NCBI GenBank assembly: GCA_015227615.1
Contig: JAALGZ010000001.1
Coordinates: forward strand, 992,001-1,056,000
DNA: 64,000 nucleotides
Direction: 5' to 3'
Source: Labyrinthula sp. Ha
Taxonomy: Eukaryota; Sar; Bigyra; Labyrinthulida; Labyrinthulaceae
Shown here: positions 1-11,787 of the stretch, in pieces
Numbering within the stretch: position 1 is the stretch's first letter
Layout of the letters: the number at the start of each line of letters is the position of its first letter
Notes under the pieces: model-generated
Told to the model about the DNA's origin: nothing
Databases searched by the model: none
What the model saw: the letters and a program-made list of their open reading frames with translations, nothing else
Program-made: the position numbers and the translations under genes

Positions 1-3000
1 GTATGACTTAGTTTATACATCTCATTAAGCTCAACAAATCAAGCGGTGGATTGATGATGTATCCAGTAATCTTATAGATGGTTTATGCATGGCGAAAATA
101 TTTCTGATTTTGCTCAAAGCATTTTCAACCGTGTGTGAAGCAATGGTAATCGTTTGATTGCTACATGGCAATCTGTAGTACCATTTTTTCTTTCTTTTCT
201 TTCATTGTGTTCTGTAGCTAACCAGAATGCAGAGGCAACTTGGGTGATTTGAAGTTTTTGTAGATTTTACCTCATGCTTGGAACTTCTTTCTGATTAAAT
301 AATTGCGACTTGTGTGATTTTCATAGGGCAAGACCCTAAGGGTATGAGTTTTGGACGAAGTTTAAGTTCCAACACCCATGGAAAATGTTGAAGTTATTGT
401 GAGATCTCTCATTGGTGTTGCGAGTTTTGTAGTTTGCCTAGCACAGTTCCTAAGGGTGATTACAGATATAAACGCTTGAGCGATGGATTTAGAATTTACA
501 CAACTAAGTTTCTAATGAACAATTTATCTTTTTTTTAGTTATGATACTGTTAAAGATAAAGTCACCAGTCTTTTAATAATTTATGAAATATTTTAGAAAG
601 TACTCACTGCTTAATTATATTCTGAGATCCCCATAGTAGTGCTTGAATAAGTAATGTCTACTCAGTGAACCTAAGGCCGTACCTTTTTTTATTATTTTCT
701 TAGTCTCTGCTATATAAATATATATGAGTTAACCTAATTTCTGAACTAAGTAACTGGTAGCTGTCCTAAGAAAGAACGCGTTAACTATACTCAGAGCATA
801 ATACAAAGGGTGTTATTATACATGAGTAATAGTATCTGTAGACTGATGTTTAGGAAGCAGGGTTGAAATCATAATAAAAATCTGTGGAATTAAAATATAG
901 CAGGATATGGTTTGGCTGGACATTAATCTCAGACACAGTTAGTTAATGATAAGTAGCAACTTTTTACCTAGACCTGTGTATATGACCAGAATACACAAAT
1001 TGCAAAAAGAGTAAAAATGTCGCAGTTAAATATACACATAATTGTTTCCCAGAGAATCAGCGTAAATTAACATTTCAAAATTTAAATGTAATATGTTCTA
1101 TATCAAGTCAAGAAAGATCTTCTAGCTCTTATGAGGATAGATTTTCTAATAAACCGATTTATTTTAAATATCTGACTGAATGAAATGGGTGAAAATTTTG
1201 TGTAATTTAGCTTCGGCACAATATGTTCAAAAAAAATCCTTTATTCGTTGAGCATAATCTATGCATTATTTTTGGCATTATGTCCAGTTGAGGAATATAG
1301 AAGTTAATGCAAGTCTGAGTGGTCATTCATCGTGAAAGAACCGGAGCTATTTATTGGCACTTGACAGCTTTTGATATTCTGGTTTACCTGGCGTAAAAAT
1401 ATTCCAGCAAGAACCTTGGGAGTAGTTTATATACTGTACAGGTATTAATTCTAAGAGGTTCTCGATCTGGTACCTTCAAAAATATTTAATTGAGGTATGT
1501 ATTACTTAAAAGTGAATTCTCTATACGGAATGACCTCACTTTACGGAAATATATGTCCAGAGAATTTTGCACATAGATGTTTGGTATTTTCCAGCTGTTA
1601 TATGTACGTTACTATGGTTTTTCACTGCCATATGAGTAAACAGAGTGGTCTAGAGATTTCCAGGACTATCACCTTAACTTTTTCTTGGACAATGTATGTA
1701 GTTCTTATCAGGGAGAGTAAGGGATTGGCAAAAGTTCAAAATATATATTATTCTAGTTCTGGTTTTCTATAATGAACTCTTGATTTATACTTCTATGAAT
1801 TAATTCTGGTTGTATTCTGATAATCAACAATTCTGAGTGCTCCGTCAATTTAGTTATACATTTATCAGAATAAATCAATCGGGAAAGCTGCAAGAGGTTA
1901 TCTATTAAATATCAATAAATACTGACGTCGTACCACTAACAACCAATTGAATCGTGGAAAAGAAAACCTCAAAAGAAACTTTTAAGAAAAATATAGTGCA
2001 TGCAAATTTAGTTTAACCTCTTCTTGTATCAATTTGGAAAGATATTTTGTTTAGAAAATTAGTTTTTTAGTATTACCAGCGCTCCGAATTATTGTTCTTT
2101 AAGCATTTTTTCGGGTGAAGTTGCCGGGTAATGTTCTGTTGGATATCTGGTATAGCCGGAAGAAACTGATGACGTGTTCTGGTGAAAGGTGAGAAAAAGA
2201 ATCCAACCTTGATACACTAAACAGAGAAATTGAGAGCAGATATGTTTAGAACCTACATAGACTGAATTAGTAAAAAAATGGTTTCATTTTCTGATCAGCA
2301 GTTCCATTTATCTATTTCTTCTCTTCTTGAAAGACCCTTACAGGTGGTACGGCCGCCGATTAAAGATTCTCCAAGAGTTGCTAAAGCTTGTACTAGCTTT
2401 CTTATAATTTGGAAGCTTGGGGTAGTTGTTCTGATGTATAACCAGCTTGACATCATAGTACTTAGTACTAAGTTCTCTCAACCACAGAACGAGTGATATT
2501 TCAAGTACTTTCTATGAGAATCAAGTACTGAGATGCTTAACAAAGTCTTCGAAAACCCAATGTAGTATAACAAGTTAGCAATGGTTACTCTTATGATGAC
2601 TTTTGTAAACTCCAGCTTGATAATGCTGACCTGGGTAGAAAATCTTTAGTTATGATTTTGGATTAAGGGTATTTACTGGATCGTCTTAACTCTAATGCAT
2701 TTTGCTTATACGGTCTAAATAGACCATTTATCATAACAAAAAGAATCAAAAATACAATAAAGTACAAGAAAACACTAAACTAAATATTTCTTTTTTATAA
2801 TGCATTTTTAAAAAATTTTTGAGTTTAGCTACACACATTTAAATGAAAAATATGTTAGGGGGCCTTATGAAGGTGTAGTAGCATAAATTGTGATAGTTGT
2901 ATTAATAAAAACATCAGTTATATATAAAGAATTAAGCTTTTTTAGTTTCATTGCGCATCAGAAGATGTTGAAAACAAAGAAAGCACTACCTGTACTATTA

Positions 3001-4042
3001 TTTAATGAGAAATCTTGGCCTGATGCTCAGTCAGAAACAGATCTCTAACCTAGATTAGACTGTAATGAATCTTGTAGCAGTAAGTCTAACTAAACGTCCG
3101 CCTCCTCAAATTTCAATTTAAAGTAAGGAAAGACACAGAAAAATGCATGACCTATTTAATTAAAGTGTCGATGAGACCAGAAAAATCGGGTTTCTTTGGA
3201 AGGTGACTTTTAGCTTAGGAAAATAGTTACAGGATGTTCCAGTAACCTTAATCTTCCGCTACAACCCAATAATAATTAACTCAGCATTGAAGAAAAGAAG
3301 CTTTAAACCTTGAAGTACTCAGATGAGCTTTTATCAACTTTCCAGTCTTCATTAGCTACACCCTTCTCTTTCACTATTTTCTCTAATAGTCAAAGCATTC
3401 CATCACTTGAGTCTAACTGATTGCGACTATGAGCACAGATATGACAGGCCAAACCGCTGCACAAACGTATTGTACTGAAATATCTTTTCTGCTAGAATGC
3501 GAGTGTGTAAGTTCAATAATAGAACAAACACTCGATGAAATTGCTGAGAATGAGCGAAGATAGGGTTGTTGGCAGTTGTAATTAGAGATGCAGAAAGAGT
3601 CCTCATTGAGGAATCACTTAGGGTATTGAGGAATTTTTCTAGTGACAGAGTGAGTCTTGATACCACATCGAGTGAGGAATTTATTCAGGAATTGAGGATC
3701 CTCAATGAGTTCCTCAATCAGGACTTGGATTCTCTTAACTATTATTCTAGGGTCCTCAAATCTCGGAGAGTTAGCTTTGCGGATGTTTGAGTCTGAGGAT
3801 CTTAATTTCCTCTATGAGGATTTTTTCTAACTCATCACCTCTACTCGTAGGCAATGCTTTTTCTTATTGTCACTTTGAAAACAAGAAAGATCTTGAATTT
3901 GAAATTAATTAAAAATTAATTATCAGGGATTAACGGTTAGCAAAAGCAAAAACCTCAATGACAAACAAAATATTAAAACTACGAAAAGAAACTTAACAGG
4001 TTGCAAGTTTGCCATATAACCAGCAATAAAGGAAAAAAGCTC
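1..4042. other. Gene-poor AT-rich region
   Basis: I see no convincing protein-coding gene here. Open frames stay below about 92 codons, have no recognisable domain and look like chance frames in AT-rich DNA. No tRNA, rRNA or transposon ends were recognised. The only structured stretch is the CCTC/GAGG palindrome cluster near 3601-3821, listed separately. An intron-rich gene with short exons or a non-coding RNA cannot be excluded by eye. Confidence 0.6.
3601..3821. repeat. Cluster of palindromic CCTCAAT/ATTGAGG motifs
   Basis: About eight copies of a CCTCAAT/ATTGAGG-like word occur in both orientations within 220 bp. They include a near-palindrome CCTCATTGAGG at 3601-3611, a perfect 16-bp palindrome ATTGAGGATCCTCAAT at 3691-3706, CCTCAAT at 3712-3718, GTCCTCAAA at 3752-3760, and CCTCTATGAGGA at 3809-3820. 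A 74-codon open frame runs through part of it, but it has no recognisable domain and its Leu/Arg content follows from the repeated words. It could be a protein-binding array, a foldback remnant or decayed coding repeats. Confidence 0.5.
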
Positions 4043-5581
4043 CTATGCACGTACCATCTTGGCTTCATAGATCTGCCTCAAGTATAACCTCTTGTCCTTC
4101 ATGAATGTCATAAGAAGAACAGGAATTAACACCGAAATAGAGCAGATGTAAAAGGTAAACTCTCTTCCGGAAATGAATCCACCTTCGAATCTTTCTGGGG
4201 GAAATGAAAAAACAAAAACTACGTTAGACACAGCCCCAAGAAGCTTGTCTAAGGCTACAACATGACCGTGCAGAGCTACTTCATGATCATATACATATTC
4301 GGTCTTGAGCTCAAATGCACTCACTAGAAAAACTGCAAGGATTGATATAGATCCCATGAAAAATAGTAGAAAAATATAATCTGCAATATCTGTACCAATA
4401 GACAAACAAATTGATGCACCCAAGAACGCTGTAAAACCAAGAACATATCCACTAAGACAAAACTCATAGTATTTCTTTTTCTTCGACAAACATTTAGCAA
4501 CAACAATTGCAGCAGGAATTCCCATGACTACTGCAATTGCTCCAACTGTACTTGCATAGTCAGAAACTGACGGAGGTGTTACACGAGAAATACTAGCAAA
4601 TACCACATATAGAGGTCCTGAAGTAAAAAGATCAGCGAAGCACATCGTGATGTAATTCCTGTGACTGAACAGCATTTTCAAACTTTCAATTAATCCAAGA
4701 CCTTTCTTTTTTCTACCAGTTGGTCCAGCAGGTGTTTTCGGGGTATCACGAATAAAAAACAAGTTGATTAACGCCATCACTGAGGTCAACACAGCACAAA
4801 CAAGATTCAGCCCATCAATATCGGTGGGTGAGTAGCAACAAAATTTTTCTTCTGCAAGCTCATTACATAACGCTTCACCTGTGTCTATGTCAATTTCAGC
4901 TTCACTAAAGTTGAAACTATCGGAGAAATCACTTTTGCAGCTCTTGAGATCTAGGTTAATTAACTCCTCACCAGTCTTAAACATAGGAGCTGTTACGAAT
5001 ATCATTGCCCCGCCAATTGGAAGAAACACCCCTCCAATGGCAATTGCAGTAGCTCTTTGAGAGGGTGCGAACCAATGACCAGCCAGTCTGAGTAAAGAGC
5101 TTTGTACCAGTGCACTTCCGGCGGATGCAAAAACCTTACCAACAACGTAGAAAGAGATAATAGGTGGGGAAAAATAGTACCACCATCCAGAAACTGCCAA
5201 GAGAGCAGAACCTAGTGACATCATATACAGTCCAAACTTTGAAACCAAGAAGCCTGCAATAGGATATAAACCAATTGAGAAAAAACTGGAGCTGACTGTC
5301 AAGAAATCCACTCCTAAGTCGTCTGGCAAGTTTACTTCATTTGTTGTGTTAAAGTACTCAGCAAACTCTTGTGCCAATGGCGCAAAACGACCGGCTTGAA
5401 AGCTGTTTACAATGATTGAGCAACAATACAATGCCAACATTCCCCAACGCGTTTTATACACTATATAAGTTTCACTGAAATCTTCCCCTGCGCCATCTCT
5501 TGAAAGTTCAACTAGCTCAATTTCTTTCTGTACTTCAGCCTTTTTGGTAGTAGTAGGATCTGCAGTTACTATAGAGTTCAT
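4043..5581 (-). CDS. MFS transporter, SLC49/FLVCR-like
   Basis: A 512-residue integral membrane protein with about 12 hydrophobic segments, the usual MFS size. Segment 1 (about residues 46-70) carries RWGMLALYCC followed by NSFQAGRFAPLAQ. An FLVCR-like HWFAPSQRATAIAI stretch lies at about 170-183. A basic central loop with RKKK lies at about 290-293. FLVCR/SLC49 relatives move heme, choline or related solutes; substrate cannot be told here. Unusual is an acidic loop at about 200-258 with four cysteines (215, 239, 248, 249), larger than typical at this position and possibly disulfide-bonded outside the membrane. The start ATG is clear. The gene is divergent from NOP9, with 279 bp between the two starts, so the promoters probably share that space. 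MFS membership is firm; the SLC49 assignment is moderate. Confidence 0.75.
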   Translation of the reverse strand: MNSIVTADPTTTKKAEVQKEIELVELSRDGAGEDFSETYIVYKTRWGMLALYCCSIIVNSFQAGRFAPLAQEFAEYFNTTNEVNLPDDLGVDFLTVSSSFFSIGLYPIAGFLVSKFGLYMMSLGSALLAVSGWWYYFSPPIISFYVVGKVFASAGSALVQSSLLRLAGHWFAPSQRATAIAIGGVFLPIGGAMIFVTAPMFKTGEELINLDLKSCKSDFSDSFNFSEAEIDIDTGEALCNELAEEKFCCYSPTDIDGLNLVCAVLTSVMALINLFFIRDTPKTPAGPTGRKKKGLGLIESLKMLFSHRNYITMCFADLFTSGPLYVVFASISRVTPPSVSDYASTVGAIAVVMGIPAAIVVAKCLSKKKKYYEFCLSGYVLGFTAFLGASICLSIGTDIADYIFLLFFMGSISILAVFLVSAFELKTEYVYDHEVALHGHVVALDKLLGAVSNVVFVFSFPPERFEGGFISGREFTFYICSISVLIPVLLMTFMKDKRLYLRQIYEAKMVRA

Positions 5582-5860
5582 TTTAGCTTCAGGTTCTATT
5601 TATGTTTGCTTCTTGTTTTATTTTAATTTCAGTTACCCCCGTTTGAACTCCTACTCAGAAAGGACAATGTTTCGTGGATTTATCTGGAACTGTTCTGTTT
5701 TAAACTTTCCCACTTCTAATCCCGGGATTTTGTTTATTAAATCTTGTAAACATTTTTTGAATTAACTCCCCCTGAGTGGGATAATGAACCGAAGATAAAC
5801 TATTTTACGTATATCTTTCAAGAGTTAGACTTCTGGATATTCTTATAACAACTGTTCAAT
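5582..5860. promoter_or_regulatory. Shared divergent promoter region
   Basis: A 279-bp spacer between the start codons of the leftward transporter and the rightward NOP9. It must hold both 5' UTRs and promoters if neither gene has an upstream exon. Pyrimidine-rich and AT-rich; no clear TATA box at a fixed distance from either start. Assigned from gene orientation, not from a recognised motif. Confidence 0.45.
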
Positions 5861-7834
5861 ATGGCCAGTATGTTCATTTTGGCCATACTAGAAAAAATGG
5901 AAGAGAAGCAAACGGATAGCTCAGAACCACAGGGCAAAACGTCAGAACCAGAAGAATTACTTAGCTTGGATGCCTTGAAACCAAGAAAACCAGATGAAGA
6001 ATTAATCTCATATGTCACAACCATTGAAGGATCTCTAGCATCTGATTTAAAGGACAAAGAAAAGGCCATGCTGTTGAAGAACTTTTTTAATGAAATTGAG
6101 AAAAAAGAGGCATCGCTTTCTTCCATAAAAAGAACAAGCTATGCACTTGATAGAATATTCTTCCAACTTCAAAAACATCAAGTCATCGTTGAGATTACTA
6201 CCTCAGTACTTTCTCAAATTTTGTGCCAGTTTCTGAAGCACATTTCTCCTTATTTTGGATATCTTGCGTATAATCGTTTTTCTTCACATGTCTTCGAGAA
6301 TTATCTTTTAACGGTTCATATTTTAATAACAGAACACGAAGGAAACTTTGAACCGTTAGAAAACCTATTAACGTTTTTAATGCAAGAAATTTTAGAGCAA
6401 GATTTGTGGAATATGCTAAACGATAATTGTGCTACACACGTGTTGAGGTCAATGTTGTTGTTATTCTCTGGAGAACTTGAAAAGACTAAAAAAAGGAAAA
6501 AATTAAATGTTCAACTACTGTATATAAAAGGGGCGAAACAAGAGGGGAAAAGAAGGGAAGCATTTCAGAAATGTCTTGAAAAGAGTCTTGTGGTTTTCTC
6601 ACGCTTTGATAAGAAGGAAATTGAAGATATTTTGTATAACGAAGCTGCTTCTCCTGTTCTTCAAATTCTTCTTGAGAAGACTTCAGCTACAAGAAAGAAT
6701 AAAAAGAAGAACAACTCAAGAGCATGGAATACGCTAAGCTCAAAAATACTGTCCCTTGAGTCAGATGAAGATGTTTTAAAAAAGAACTTTCAAAACTTGA
6801 GTAGAAGCAGGATAGCATCGCACACTTTGGAAATCCTTGTTTCCTTTTCCGAAAGAAATCAATTTGAACTGTTTTTTAACAAGTGTTTAAAAGGAAATAT
6901 TCGAGAGTTGGCAGAGGGTAACATTACAAACTTTCTGGTTCAAAGGTCTATCGAAAGGATGGATAATAATGAGCTACTAGAAGTATTTTTTGAAGAAGTG
7001 TTAACCTCAGTTGAAGAAAGTTTAATCAGATACAACTTTGGAGTTATATACAAATATCTGAATCAACTTCTACTACTTAGCTCTCTGCCGACAGAGGCTC
7101 CTAGTATAATTTTACTACAAGAGAAGGCTATCTATTCTTTGAACAAAGGTTTGAACACGGTATATTCGGAAAAATATAAGGAGGGCATGCATGCCTTTGA
7201 AATTTTAGTTTTTGAAACAGCAAACAAGAAGAATGTTTCACAAGATAAGGACACAAAAGATAACGTGAGCCTGAAAGTCAGTGTTATGGGTTCTTACATA
7301 TGTGGATTGCTAGTTAGGTTCCCATATGCAATAGTATCCCCAATATTCGGAGAACTATTGAATCTGCAGAAAAACAGATTAAAGATTCTTGGTTGCGACC
7401 CAGTTGGCGGCAAGGAAATTCTTGAACCTATCTTTGATCTAGATAATTGTGATCTGTCTTTGAAAAAAGTAAAAAAAAAGCTGACAAAGAGACTTCTTGA
7501 TGAAGACATGATAACGTCTTTCTCTGTAGACAAGTTTGGATGGCATGTAATCAGGAAGTGTTTTGATACCATTCCAATTGGGTATAAGGCAAAGATAGTG
7601 AATCAGTTAAAAGAAAATAAGACTAAGTTAGTCGCTTCACGCTATGGTTCATACTTGGTTAATCACACCAAGATGTTGCTTTTCGAGAATAACCAAACTG
7701 AATGGAAGCAATATTTTATCAATAGAGATAATAAAAATGGCGGAATTAAGCGAGCCATGGATGTTGATGCCAAGGTATCTGGCTTCTTGAATGAAATCGG
7801 GAAAGGAAATTCGAAAAAACCTAGAGTGAAGTGA
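5861..7834 (+). CDS. NOP9: NOP9-like Pumilio-repeat nucleolar RNA-binding protein
   Basis: A 657-residue protein, close to the 650-700 residues usual for NOP9. NOP9 binds pre-18S rRNA through degenerate Pumilio repeats and restrains premature cleavage during 40S subunit maturation in the nucleolus. Recognisable repeat cores are AYNRFSSHVFENYL near 145-158, NDNCATHVLRSMLL near 187-200, SRSRIASHTLEILV, VDKFGWHVIRKCF and SRYGSYLVNHTK near the C-terminus. The order and spacing, with an N-terminal pre-repeat region and a basic tail ending KKPRVK, fit NOP9 better than PUF6 or cytoplasmic Pumilio. A second Met at codon 13 (5897) could be the real start. The frame is intact with no intron. Next gene on the right is nearly 4 kb away. 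Confidence 0.78.
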   Translation: MASMFILAILEKMEEKQTDSSEPQGKTSEPEELLSLDALKPRKPDEELISYVTTIEGSLASDLKDKEKAMLLKNFFNEIEKKEASLSSIKRTSYALDRIFFQLQKHQVIVEITTSVLSQILCQFLKHISPYFGYLAYNRFSSHVFENYLLTVHILITEHEGNFEPLENLLTFLMQEILEQDLWNMLNDNCATHVLRSMLLLFSGELEKTKKRKKLNVQLLYIKGAKQEGKRREAFQKCLEKSLVVFSRFDKKEIEDILYNEAASPVLQILLEKTSATRKNKKKNNSRAWNTLSSKILSLESDEDVLKKNFQNLSRSRIASHTLEILVSFSERNQFELFFNKCLKGNIRELAEGNITNFLVQRSIERMDNNELLEVFFEEVLTSVEESLIRYNFGVIYKYLNQLLLLSSLPTEAPSIILLQEKAIYSLNKGLNTVYSEKYKEGMHAFEILVFETANKKNVSQDKDTKDNVSLKVSVMGSYICGLLVRFPYAIVSPIFGELLNLQKNRLKILGCDPVGGKEILEPIFDLDNCDLSLKKVKKKLTKRLLDEDMITSFSVDKFGWHVIRKCFDTIPIGYKAKIVNQLKENKTKLVASRYGSYLVNHTKMLLFENNQTEWKQYFINRDNKNGGIKRAMDVDAKVSGFLNEIGKGNSKKPRVK

Positions 7835-10800
7835 TCCACAGGGGCCTTGTGTTAATTGGGACCCACTATTATTTTATGTAGTCGGAGGTTCATATATGGG
7901 AGAAAACTAATAACGCAAAAGTGTGTTTCTTACCATGTTATTAGAACGAATGAATTAAAAACAGTGGTTCAAATGCATCTTCAAAAATTAACAGCTTCAA
8001 CATCATTTTATCGTGTCCTTGTATGTGTGTGGCTCAGGATTGGTTTCATTATCGGTGCTCTGTTTCCTTAGAAATGTTTTTAAATTAAACTAGAAAAAGT
8101 ATGCGTCCTATAAATTAGTTAATTTACCAGCAAAGTAAAACTTGTTTAGCCAAGTTCAGATCTATTTATGACCTTAGACTACAGTATATTAAGTTTTGCA
8201 GAAAAATCTATAGAACTATTCTTGTCACATGTATTCTATGAAAAAATGCAATACCTGGTTTTCATCCCGTTTAGGCATTTTTGTACCTTTATTTCTTCAA
8301 AGCAAGTTCAACTTGAAATTTTCACTAATGCCGCAATATTCTGGGAACTAAATCTTAGTAGCCACTCATTTAATCCACCATTTCAGCTGAAATGAGATTC
8401 TGCAAAGGTGCATGTAGCAGATATGGAAAAAGATCGAAGTGCACCCAAGCACCCCTTTTCTGTACAAGACGTTTCAGGTATAATCATTTTGTTCAGTTTG
8501 AAATGGGGTGCTATATAAGAGAGTTCTATCCCCAAAATTTAGAGTCAAGTTCTTAAGAAGACTTTAAGGTGATAAGAGCTGGGTTGGTGGGCTTCACTTG
8601 CTCCATGATTCTGTGATACAACATGGAGCTTATAGGTCTATTGGGACCAGATTTTCAGTGTTCCATCCTGTGCTGTACCCGGTATTTGCTTCAGTGCGGG
8701 AGTAATACTAGTGATATATGAGATTTCATGGATTAGCACTTAAAGGTTCCAGGTACTTTGGCACTTTAAAGTCAAAACTTTCCTTTGCTTCTAAGTGATT
8801 TAGAATTAGTGACTTTAATTAAGCAATGCTTTCAGGGGCCTGAAAAGAGCTGTTATGCTAATGCTAGAACTTTTTGGGATTTCTGTGACAGCTTATAAAT
8901 TCTATTGTAGAAGCATTGGTTAGGTCTCCACATGTGGCGATGATTGAATTTATGGATAGAAAATGGTATCCAGTTGAATGTAACTTTTCTCATGTGCATA
9001 TATCTATTTTCTATAACGTAGTCCTCGCTTAGGAAAATTAATTATTAACATGTTTCTTCATGTCCTCGGTTGATTTACTTATCATTTAAGCATGTTACAA
9101 TAGGCTATAATAGTACTCAAGATTTAACAGGAGGTTTGACTGTCTTTACAAGAAAATGGGAGGAGTTTTTTTACGCTACTGTGAAACTGGCAACATTACA
9201 AATCTCCTGTTACTGGTAACGAAGACGATTCCCCGGCCCCTTAATAGACCAGTGTGAACGCCGAACTAGTGGCATTACGTGCTAACCCTTCTAGAACTAA
9301 AGTGGGCATTGAACCTTCTTCAGAAATAAAGCACAAAGGTTAATGCTAAGATTCTTCCCTATGACTATATACATCATGTTGCACGGATTTTTTATTATTG
9401 AAATGTCGCGATTAAGTGCATATACACGCACTGAATTTGTCTTTTTTTTTCTCCATATTAGTAATATAACTACAAAGAGTATTGGTAAAAGCTAAAAAAG
9501 AGTAAGGAAGTTTTATTTATATAATTCCTATTTGTATCCAATGCTAGAAGCAGTTTATGCAGATGGAGAGTTTTCATGCTGACCAAAACTATGCCAGTAA
9601 AACTAGTTTTCTAAAATGTCTATGTAGACTTCCAGTAATGCACAGTTGAAATTAATAACTGCACGACAAACTAAGAATTCTCATCGTTATTTCTATGATA
9701 AAAAAATCTGTTCTTCTTTAAGTTTACCATATAGTGGATAAATCATGAAGCGACACTAGTAACTGAGCTGATGTTGTTTCCTAACGTCGGTTTGTGCAAA
9801 CCACTCGTAATGGGTTCTCAACAGAGAATTTCATGGAAACTTGGCTGAGAATTGCAAAAAAAATGCTTTATACTTTGCAAAGTGTCTCATGAAAGGAGCG
9901 AAATCAGAGCATGATAACGATTTGATGTGAATTTCTTAATGCCTTTTTCGAGCCAATACTCAATGCCCAAATTCTTTCTAACCAAGTGGAGAACATCCAT
10001 AGATATGCATTTAACAGTTTTCTCAATAAGAGTTCTAGAAATAGCATTATTTAAGATTCTTAAGAATAAATTCTTGAGGGTTGCTACAAGTCTTGGTCAC
10101 AGAATTAAAGCTTCAGTGAAATTTAACGATGAAGCTCCGAAGTAAATTAGGATTTTAAGCCAAGAATATGAAATACTTAATGTAGACTCTTGATATCAAT
10201 TATCAAGGACTAGAAAAGCTGGTGGGTAATAAATTGGATCATGTTTAGAGTTATGTAATCTGGTTGCAGGCAAATGGAATGTAAGTACAGTTCCAACAAA
10301 GTTTAGTGAATGCCAGAATCCTCAAGTTTTCCGAGTCCTGAATTTCTAAATAAAAATCTCAAAATTTTGCATCGTCGGAAGACTTCTCTACCAAACATTT
10401 TAATCCAGTGTAACAATAAGAAAGGGTTAACAAACTAGTTACGTAGTTCATGAAACGTGAAGCATATCTCTAACTAAAGACACAGGTAAAGTCAAACTTT
10501 TAGCAACAGAGAGTCTAGAAATATAGGAAAAGCTTTTAAGAGAGAGGTTTATCAGAATGTGATTAAGTATTTTCTACTCAATAAGATGCTTCATGCTTTT
10601 TAACCAAATTGGTTTCGACAAATATTAATCATCTTGAAATCTCTAAGTTTACACTTATCGAAAACCGTTACATCTTGTCTCATTCTTACTACCTAGATTT
10701 ACAGGTAGTTAAACAAAACCCAACAGAATATATTAGCGAGAAATATACGAAACATATACCACACTAATTATACTAAAATTATGAAATCTCAAACTGAAGG

Positions 10801-11787
10801 AAAACACAAATAAGCTCATTCTAATCACGTAACTTGATAACTGCTAAGGAAAACCACCCCCTTGAATGTGACAACTTGTTTATAAGTATAAAGAGCTCGT
10901 GAAAAAAGCTATATGCTTGTGCATATCTGATCAGAAAGACTTCCACCACCACGTATATAAACCAATCAACCACTCGTACCCATCCAGCACTTGCGCTTGT
11001 TTGCTCTCTGCATATACACCATATTCGAAGATCATCCATGAAGCATCAATGACTAGAGCAACTACCTTCCTTAAATCAGAACTTAGATAGCTAATCTAAC
11101 AAAAACTAGCTTAAGAAAAACTTCAAGGATGAACGGTTACATTATCTTATCAAAATGGAGCAGACTTCATTAAGTAATAACAATTCTAGCGGAGTATGCC
11201 CAGAACAACTGCATTCACTACCTTTCTAGATTTATCATCCATATGTCACAGTTTATGTTCAAAATAAATATTTCAGTCAAAAAACAGTATAATAAGGGTG
11301 TTAATTATTATTTTGCAGACCCTAACCGGGAAAACATCCGCTCTTTCTCTTTTGATCATTTGTATTTGCCTTCATTTAGTTTCGCTCTTGCATTCAATCA
11401 CATGTAATATTATTGTTTCTATCAAATATAATCAGAAGAAATCGCCGGTTTAAAAGTTGAAAGATTCAAAAGAAGGGATAAAGAGCTACTATGAAGAATA
11501 TACCAAAGACGGCTATAAAATATTCGTAGTGCCAGACTTCCACCGTAGAACTTAGCTTAATAGGTAAACTTTGTTAATTCCCTAGACAGCTGCTCCATCT
11601 AACTAAAAGCTGAAACATAGAGCAGGTTCATAGAAGATGCAGGAAGATGAATATATCAAAATCTGTGATAATATACAATATGCTATATTTGAAGAACCTT
11701 TTCTAGTTCAAGCTGTCTGCAAAAGGAGGCACTAACACATGGGGAAATTACCCAAAATTAGAGCAGTCTACATCATTTTAGATTGAA
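7835..11787. other. Gene-poor AT-rich region
   Basis: Almost 4 kb between NOP9 and the REEP/Yop1 gene with no recognisable gene apart from the 54-codon Cys-rich open frame at 8392-8556, listed separately. Other open frames are under 76 codons without similarity to any family I know. No tRNA or transposon ends seen. Confidence 0.55.
8392..8556 (+). CDS. Small Cys-rich open frame, hypothetical
   Basis: ATG to TAA, 54 codons. The first half is rich in Cys and basic residues: MRFCKGACSRYGKRSKC, then C24 followed by TRRFRYNHF. Cysteines at 4, 8, 17 and 24 form a C-x3-C-x8-C-x6-C pattern that could bind zinc, and C40 is a fifth. Codon composition is less AT-rich than the surroundings. I do not recognise a family. 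It could be a real small protein, a detached exon or a gene fragment; a chance open frame is quite possible. Confidence 0.25.
   Translation: MRFCKGACSRYGKRSKCTQAPLFCTRRFRYNHFVQFEMGCYIREFYPQNLESSS

Noticed and set aside
9927-10145. Open frame ending FNDEAPK, resembling HFNNEAPKSK in another frame at 57787-57969
   Set aside because: The shared stretch is only about 33 bp with several mismatches and no similarity around it; more likely chance than a repeat or gene family.
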